The translations under genes were made by a program, and so were the position numbers. 64,000 nucleotides of DNA. Source: Hippasteria phrygiana. Its lineage: Eukaryota > Echinodermata > Asteroidea > Valvatida > Goniasteridae. The DNA is taken from positions 558,001 through 622,000 of the forward strand of contig JAZGUH010000410.1 of assembly GCA_037893225.1 (NCBI GenBank), read 5' to 3'. Of this stretch, positions 58,492-64,000 are shown one piece after another (position 1 is the first letter of the stretch; each line of letters opens with the position of its first letter). The notes under the pieces are model-generated. The model made no database searches. It saw only the letters and a list, made by a program, of their open reading frames with translations, and had not been told where the DNA came from.

Positions 58492-58629
58492 CAATTGTTG
58501 ACTGCTGTGATGTGGAATGACGTTTTTAACACCCGAGGGACGTATAGCACCCGAGGCGAAGCCGAGGATGCTATATGCGTACCCGACGGTGTTAAAAACG
58601 TCATTCCACATCACAGCAGTCAACAATTG
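58492..58629. repeat. Perfect 42-bp-arm hairpin with GCGAAGC apex, copy 2
   Basis: Arms 58492-58533 and 58588-58629 are exact inverted copies (outer part CAATTGTTGACTGCTGTGAT, inner part GACGTTTTTAACACC). Inside, a second imperfect stem (ACGTATAGCA facing TGCTATATGCGT) leads to the apex CCGAGGCGAAGCCGAGG. The apex core d(GCGAAGC) is shared with 21792-21955, while the arms are unrelated. Open frames through it on both strands are mirror images and not genes. Confidence 0.95.
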
Positions 58630-58639
58630 TTTTGTTATA

Positions 58640-59775
58640 TCGCCGACCGCAGTTTTTGTTTATTGACTTTTAGAATCGTGTCAAGTTTACATGTGCTATT
58701 TGTATTTTGTCCGTTTCTCTGTTAAGCCGCTTACTTTGCTTCTAAGATGGCGTCACAAATTCTCGACTAAAATGATATTTTGTGGCGCCTTCTTATAGCA
58801 TTACCTTTTATAAAAAAATTGTTCTTAAAAGAATTGTAACGATAAAGAGACAATGTGGGTAAGTTCCAGGCTGGTAAAAACTACAGATTTTTGCTGGAAA
58901 TGGTCACCTGCAATGTGGCCGCCAAATAGTTATTTTTATGGAAGTCGCCAAATACAAGGCTAAAAGCCACTATAGCTAAAGGGCTATACAACAGAGGTGG
59001 TGGGGTTGGCCACATTTTAGGTTGCCAGCCCTACCACCCTTACGGTTTTCCTGGGTCAAGATCTAAATAGAGGATAAATCATCAATAGATTCCAAAGAAA
59101 TTCAAATTTTCAGAAATATAGACCCAGGCGAGGTAACTTCCACCGTTGATGAGACCAACTCACCTCCCTTTTTAAAACATGCAAAACCATGCAAACCGTC
59201 CATGAGTACATTTCCATTTGATGACAAACAAGTTAAAATGAATGTGTTATTATTTTTGTCCGCTATTATCAGGAATGACGTACGGCGAGTTAGTGAATAC
59301 AAGAAGTTTCCTGCTGTTATTGAACCATGCAATCAATTTTCACATTTGTTTTGAATCTAATTTAGTCCCACTGTAGGCCATAATTGAGTGAAATATATTC
59401 ATTCAAAAATTCTTCCAGTTGCGGAAATTAAAACGCCCGTCTTTGCTGGCTTCCTTTTTTTCTATAAATTGCGAAAATACCCTTAGGATTGTGGTTTTCT
59501 TAGCTGTGATTATCCAAATAGTTCGATTGAATTATCGGCATTTTCATTCTTAAAAAATGCTGCGAGTGGCACGTTTCCGCCTATGGCGGTTCATATATCT
59601 GCAGATCAGGCAGGGGAGATTGACTTGCGTACTTTATGGCTTAGGGCGAGAGGAGCGATATGAGCTACCGTGTGCATGCATGGGACCACAGGTCGAAGTA
59701 GTTCTACGGATATGCCATAATTTGATGTGACTGCAGTTGTGTGTTGATTCCAAACAATGAACAAAGACTATGCTA
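58640..59775. other. Unannotated DNA
   Basis: No gene or shared repeat recognised. Confidence 0.4.
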
Positions 59776-59779
59776 GAAA

Positions 59780-59909
59780 CAGAGCAGAGCAGAGCAGAGC
59801 AAGGCTTCCCATATGTTTTGTACACGATTTTCAATCGTGGACGTTCGGTCAATCGTGGACCATTTGTCTACGCCCTAACCCTTTAGTCCCTAGTCCACGA
59901 TTGCCGGTA
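59780..59909 (+). repeat. MITE family B, copy 4, truncated at an (AGAGC)n tract
   Basis: Four AGAGC units (59780-59800) run straight into AAGGCTTCCCATATGTTTTG. The rest matches copies 1 and 3 up to CGATTGCCGGTA at 59909. The first 60 bp of the element are missing and replaced by the pentamer repeat. Confidence 0.8.
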
Positions 59910-59914
59910 TTTAC

Positions 59915-60650
59915 ACACTCAAACAAACACAAAAAATGCAAGTTGACGTCAAAATCCAACGAGATTTGGCAAATATACTGCTGGGCACACCTGTGTGAAG
60001 CTACAGCGTTTGTGGTGTCCTTTTTCATGAAATCATTTTGTTTTCTAACTGGGCTAAGCCCAGTTTGAGTCTTGTGAAGGAAAAAGAGGCATTTCAATTT
60101 AACCACATTTTTTGAAATACTCCAAATTGATGACCGTAATGAAAAAGTTGACCTTAACTTCCGATCAATCTGTCATTCACATTGCTATAGGGTGATGACA
60201 GACTTAAGAGTCCGTGGCTAGTCTAGTCAGTGTTTGGTACCAAGACGGTCACATAAAAATGTGATAACAATGATTGTACAATCGCGAGACTTGCACGCTG
60301 TATATCATGACAACATGAATGTCCCCTGTACCATGACTCATGTGTAGCGCTAAATAGAATATTATGACATACATCCCTTGGCATTGGGCAATTTCCTGGA
60401 ACTTTCACGTGTCCTTGGGGAGCCATTCAAACTCTTTGGACCGTCATTGATAGCACAATCGACTCATTTTCCCCTATACCTATTTGCTGCAGGGGGAAGC
60501 AATTGCGATAAATGCTCTTGCTTACGGACATAAGAACCCTAGTGCTAAGATTGGAAACAACGTCCAGCCCAAGACCTACGTCATTACCATCAATGGACAG
60601 TGATGTCCTACAGGTTTACAAGAGGTTAGTAAATTTTCAAATGAGGGTAT
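59915..60650. other. Unannotated DNA
   Basis: No gene recognised. GGGCTAAGCCCAGTTTGAG at about 60051 is a short palindrome-containing word. Confidence 0.4.
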
Positions 60651-60654
60651 TTGT

Positions 60655-60887
60655 CAAATGGCTTCGGCTTTGGTTTTGTCTTTCCGTAACTTTGGATCCT
60701 CAGATGTGGCTAGATCTGGAGTCCTTATTTGCTTGCTACATGCCCACCCAAGTCTGATACTTGAACCCATAGCCAAAGCCTGTTCATTTTGTTCAAACAT
60801 TTACGGCTTCAGATTGACAATCGAGCTGGGCCCGTACAGCTGGAGATAAGCCGAAGTCAAAGCCGAAGATTTGAGCAATTGTTATAG
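60655..60887 (-). repeat. MITE family G, copy 3 (diverged, inverted)
   Basis: AATGGCTTCGGCTTTGG at the left and GCCGAAGTCAAAGCCGAAGA then TTTGAGCAA at the right are inverted relatives of the family ends. GGCTTCAGATTGACAAT matches the ATTGCCAATCTGAAGCC block of copy 2 in reverse. Confidence 0.65.
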
Positions 60888-60908
60888 ACTTAAAATGGTC
60901 ACCCGGAT

Positions 60909-61237
60909 AATTTACATCATTCCCGACGCAAACATTTCATCTTCTGACTGATTACGCGGTACCCGCTGCTGCATTGGATTGGAATCGGCCAGCCGACCCC
61001 GCCCGGCAAGCTCGGTGGTCGAATGGTTAAGACGTCTGCACTATATAGTAAGCAGGAATTCGTGGGTTCGAATCCCGCCCGAATAAGCCTTTGATTTTTT
61101 ACACAGGCTCTCGGAAAGCACTGACTAAACAGTGCTTCATATATTACGTCGGGACAGGGCAAAAGGGAAACAAAAACCATCTCTGTTCTAATTTACATCA
61201 TCCCCGACGCAAACATTCCATCTTCTGACTGACCACG
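60909..61237 (+). repeat. SINE insertion between 48-bp direct repeats
   Basis: Copy 1 of the direct repeat (60909-60956) and copy 2 (61190-61237) match at 44 of 48 positions. Both start AATTTACATCAT and contain CCCGACGCAAACATT and CATCTTCTGACTGA. Between them lies the tRNA-like sequence at 61009-61085. The repeats are too long for an ordinary LINE-mediated target duplication. Tandem duplication with later insertion, or a larger unit, is possible. Confidence 0.8.
61009..61085 (+). repeat. tRNA-like head of a SINE
   Basis: D-arm GTC/GAC around GAATGGTTAA, anticodon stem TCTGC/GCAGG with an abnormal 12-base loop, and T-arm GTGGG/CCCGC around TTCGAAT (B box GGGTTCGAATCCC). The acceptor halves AGCTCGG and CCGAATA pair at only five of seven positions, one a wobble. 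The D-arm and long loop recall Ser/Leu-type tRNAs. Degenerate folding and flanking context point to a tRNA-derived SINE and not a working tRNA. Confidence 0.65.
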
Positions 61238-61663
61238 TACAAGGAGGATAAGCAGCATACACACATGGACATTAACAAACTCAGAATGGTACAAAATCTT
61301 TGAAGTTTCACCGTCGTGTGATTGCTATATGATCCGAGTGCAAACCCAGCTGTATGTACTTAATATACTTCAGTCCAGCGTGACAGAGAACCACTTTAAC
61401 ACCTGCAGAAGTAGTCGCATGACGTGTTTTACGTCATGCATGTATCTTCTTCAAAGGAATGTTTATTTGAGTGGATTGTGAATTTAATTTATAACAATGA
61501 ATTTTAAACGTAGTGTACACGATTGGTAATCCTCCATTTTTTGTTACTGAATTATTACGAAATACCTTACTAGACTGTAAGTTAATAGTAGTCTCAATCA
61601 TCCTGTGAAATGATGGCACCAGGTGTGCTGTCGTTGTCAAGTGGAAAGTGGAAATTTATATCG

Positions 61664-61699
61664 TTTTCCAACGATTTCCAGCTGGAAATCGTTGGAAAA
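61664..61699. repeat. Perfect 36-bp palindrome
   Basis: TTTTCCAACGATTTCCAG and its exact complement with no spacer. It lies 11 bp from the larger hairpin at 61711-61836. Confidence 0.95.
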
Positions 61700-61710
61700 C
61701 TACTCTGTAG

Positions 61711-61836
61711 CCTTTAGTCAAGGCGCGCGTGGCTATACCCAGACGAGTGGCGCGCCCCGCCAGGACCATGCCCCGGACATGCTGGCATTCGGGGCGCGTC
61801 ACGCGTCCAGGTAGCCACGCGCGCCTTGACTAAAGG
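61711..61836. repeat. Compound GC-rich hairpin, 25-bp perfect outer arms
   Basis: Outer arms (61711-61735 and 61812-61836, CCTTTAGTCAAGGCGCGCGT followed by GGCTA) are exact inverted copies. The interior continues as an imperfect stem (ACGAGTGGCGCGCCCCG facing CGGGGCGCGTCACGCGT) to an apex near 61774. Together with the adjacent perfect palindrome this makes a double-hairpin block. Confidence 0.93.
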
Positions 61837-62292
61837 TTATCATCCGCCCGACGGTTGAAAACGAACGCCGTTTTTCTCTCGGTTTTTTCGATATCCAACA
61901 ACGCAAAACTTTGAACAGGTCAGTGGAACGATATTTCCTATAAAATACTAACCCCCAAATCCGCCCATTTCTAAAAATGGCAACAATGACCAATCATGTA
62001 CACTGCCTTTAAATGTAGTTTTGATTAAAGTACCAGAGTACTACAGGTTTTCTACTTATTCTGCTACGGCTACGGGACTGTTCACAAGACATAGCCATAT
62101 CCGTAGCTATACCATAGCTACAGCCATAGCCATAAAGCCATCTTATTGTTTTAGCTATTTTGTATGCCAAATTGTTTCAACAGTTATGACTATTACTGCA
62201 CGTGGTCACACTGAGGTGACGCTTTTCAGTGCAATGAATTTGGTTTATGTGGAAAATGGTCAGAAATTTATTAATTCCATCAGAAATACATG

Positions 62293-62537
62293 TGGGTCAT
62301 TCCATAAATTGGGGTCCACAAAATTGTGTGTGTCCCTGTTTCATTGTGACATGTATATAAGATTTTGCAATTCCAGACATTTTTTAATGCCTTCTATCTC
62401 TAAGAGTGATTATGTAAAGCAAAGTACCTGCCAAACAAGTAAAACAAATTGTTTGAAGTCAAATTTAATTACACAGGTCAGGTGTAACAGGGACATTAAA
62501 GAAATGTTACACTTTTGGACCCCAAATGTCCCATACC
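62293..62537 (+). repeat. Dispersed repeat family F, copy 2
   Basis: Starts GGGTCATTCCAT and matches 10265-10500 through AATGCCTTCTATCTC, TACCTGCCAAACAAGTAAAA and ACACAGGTCAGGTGTAACAG. The right inverted end is lost. A 179-codon frame crosses it by chance. Confidence 0.85.
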
Positions 62538-62657
62538 TTCCTCTGTGTGTTAGGATATAACTGGGCGCTCCTAAATCTACCACAAAAGGAGATGTGCTTT
62601 CGGATGGTGCTACGGCATGTATCAATTGCATCAACTATTGTCTTATACCGTCCTAAA

Positions 62658-62956
62658 TTTCCGGATATCATCCTCATAGTTTGCAGATACTACTGTGCTT
62701 GTAGTTTACGGATACCGCGCTCACAGTTTGCGGATACGGTGCGTATAGTTTGCGGATATCGTATTTTGTATAGTTTGAGAACCCCATACATACCGCGCTC
62801 ACACTTTGCAGATACCGTGCTTACAGTTGACAGATATCGTACTTATAGTTTGCGGATACCGTGCTAAAACGTGTAGTTTATATATACCGCGCTCACACTT
62901 TGCAGATATCGTGCTTGCAATAATGGCCAGTTATAGCTTGCAGATATCGTGCTGAA
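62658..62956 (+). repeat. Degenerate 22-bp tandem array
   Basis: About twelve units based on AGTTTGCGGATACCGTGCTT plus two bases, 22-31 bp long, with strong drift (GATACC/GATATC, GTGC/GCGC). It starts about 120 bp after family F copy 2. The array is old, judged by unit divergence, unlike the regular minisatellite at 11.8 kb. Confidence 0.8.
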
Positions 62957-63214
62957 AGTGATACCTACTTCGTTTAGTAGGCCTTTTCATGCAATTAACT
63001 CCTATATTTATTTGCGGGTTGGTTTTAATTCCAGAATTCATTCTCAATTATGACAAATATCTGTACAGCATTTGGCCTTGACTGTGTCCAATCGATTAAC
63101 GCATTGAAATATATCACCAATGCGGTGATTCATATTAATATTCCAAAAATACATCTGCAAAAGATAAATAACAGTGAAGACCTGTCCTTTAATCATTTTC
63201 ACACACATAAAATT

Positions 63215-63448
63215 GGGTTTCTCAAACATTGGCTCCGGCTTGGGCTTCGGCTTCGTCTCCAGTTATTCCCCAGTCCCATTGCCAATCTGAAGCCTTGAAT
63301 ACGTAAATATATTAACAGACTCTGGCTCCGGATTAAAACATCAGATTTGATGTAGCAAAAACAGTATCCAAGATCTTGCCAAATCTGAGGACATATTACA
63401 ATTACGCGAAGCCGAAGCACGAGCCCAAGCCAGGGTTTGAGAAACCCC
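63215..63448. repeat. MITE family G, copy 2
   Basis: The left end GGGTTTCTCAAACATTGGCT and the right end GCCAGGGTTTGAGAAACCCC. The centre is nearly identical to copy 1 (14452-14697) over TGAAGCCTTGAATACGTAAA and TATCCAAGATCTTGCCAAAT. Confidence 0.9.
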
Positions 63449-63750
63449 CTTAGATACTTCAGATAGTTGCGATCCCCCTTTCCCTTGCACTAAGCTTACG
63501 TTTCATTGATCGTATCTGTCTGCGATGTATCCTAATAAATGTTTTTGTAAGTCTGCGCATAAGTCTGGGATATTGTTCAGGATTTTTGTTTCTATTTTAT
63601 CTTTTCTGTATTCGAGTGACGTGAAATATATTTTTGAAAAGTTGAAGACTCATTATACCTGGCCAGCTTGGGGTATGTATGAGCCTCGTGGCTGGTTGCA
63701 TTTCGTCAGTATCGAACTTGACACTTCGAGTGGCTCCATGGCGGATGGTT

Positions 63751-63790
63751 GAATCTCACAGAATCTCGCAGAATCTCACAGAATCTCGCA
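63751..63790 (+). repeat. (GAATCTCRCA)4 tandem repeat
   Basis: Four 10-bp units alternating A and G at position 8, so the true unit is 20 bp repeated twice. Confidence 0.9.
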
Positions 63791-64000
63791 AAGCCTGTTT
63801 GGTTACTATGTATGCAAAACAATTGGCACACCACATGTAGAAGACTAACAGTGTGTCATCAGGAAATGTCCGTTCTGTACTCTATAACAACATTCATATA
63901 CAGACAGTGAAACATATTTGAACATTTCATAATTGTCATTCATAAACTATTCACTTCAGAACAAACGGAAGGGGATGACGTAAGACTAGGAACACGCCCG

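Noticed and set aside
58333..58725. Open frames on both strands across 58495-58626 sharing the peptide MLTAVMWNDVFNT
   Set aside because: The shared peptide comes from the perfect inverted repeat, which gives the same reading on both strands. No independent coding evidence.
61009..61085. Possible functional tRNA gene
   Set aside because: Anticodon loop of 12 bases and only five of seven acceptor pairs, with SINE-like context. A tRNA-derived repeat is the simpler explanation.
62021..62560. 179-codon plus-strand frame
   Set aside because: Most of it lies in family F copy 2, whose other copy at 10261-10516 has no matching open frame.
1..64000. CRISPR array, prokaryotic operon or phage cassette
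   Set aside because: No regularly spaced repeats with unique spacers. The tandem arrays have no spacers, and gene density, spliced exon signals and SINEs mark this as animal nuclear DNA.

Overview
This window is non-coding-rich DNA from an animal nuclear genome. It is AT-rich and has no operons or closely packed ORFs. It carries one recognisable receptor gene, tRNA-derived SINE fragments, many short inverted-repeat transposons (MITE-like), microsatellites and long G or C homopolymer runs. The SINE body motif GATTGGGTTTTCAGTACC, the MITE ends of the type GGGCCAATTTCA...GCTTAGCAC and the frequent TAGGCCTA motif recall echinoderm genomic DNA. My best guess is an echinoderm (sea star or sea urchin), but this rests on recollection of repeat style and not on a search.

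The only intact protein-coding gene I can support is an intron-free class A GPCR on the minus strand (24993-26108). It is closest in its motifs to bombesin/GRP and CCHamide-type peptide receptors. Two broken coding relics are clear: a frameshifted, internally deleted THAP zinc-finger exon (43957-44238), and a single exon with splice signals that resembles the N-terminal part of a Crypton-type tyrosine recombinase (22027-22201, minus).

Layout. 1-11.7 kb: mostly unannotated DNA with eight short dispersed repeats and a five-unit telomere-like (GGGTTA) block. 11.75-12.6 kb: a 24-bp minisatellite enclosed by an inverted repeat. 12.6-21.8 kb: further MITEs and a SINE. 21.8-22.5 kb: a long hairpin with a GCGAAGC apex, next to an inverted-repeat element holding the recombinase-like exon. 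25-26.1 kb: the GPCR. 28-37 kb: copies of several repeat families, including a cluster of three related MITEs. 37-43.8 kb: little that I can name. 43.8-47.9 kb: the THAP relic, a foldback array of a 13-bp motif, and a SINE interrupted by a 0.9-kb inverted-repeat element. 50-57.4 kb: hairpin-bearing repeats, two hAT-like MITEs rich in G/C runs, and a large divergent inverted duplication. 58-64 kb: a perfect 42-bp-arm hairpin with the same GCGAAGC apex, a tRNA-derived SINE between 48-bp direct repeats, a compound palindrome, a 22-bp degenerate tandem array, and further MITE copies.

I see no metabolic pathway or multi-gene system. The most interesting unexplained structures are the two GCGAAGC-apex hairpins with unrelated arms, the recombinase-like exon inside an inverted-repeat element beside one of them, the inverted-repeat-bounded minisatellite, and the foldback motif array near 45.5 kb. 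Repeat family letters (A-L) in this annotation are my own labels from comparison within the window. No database was searched.
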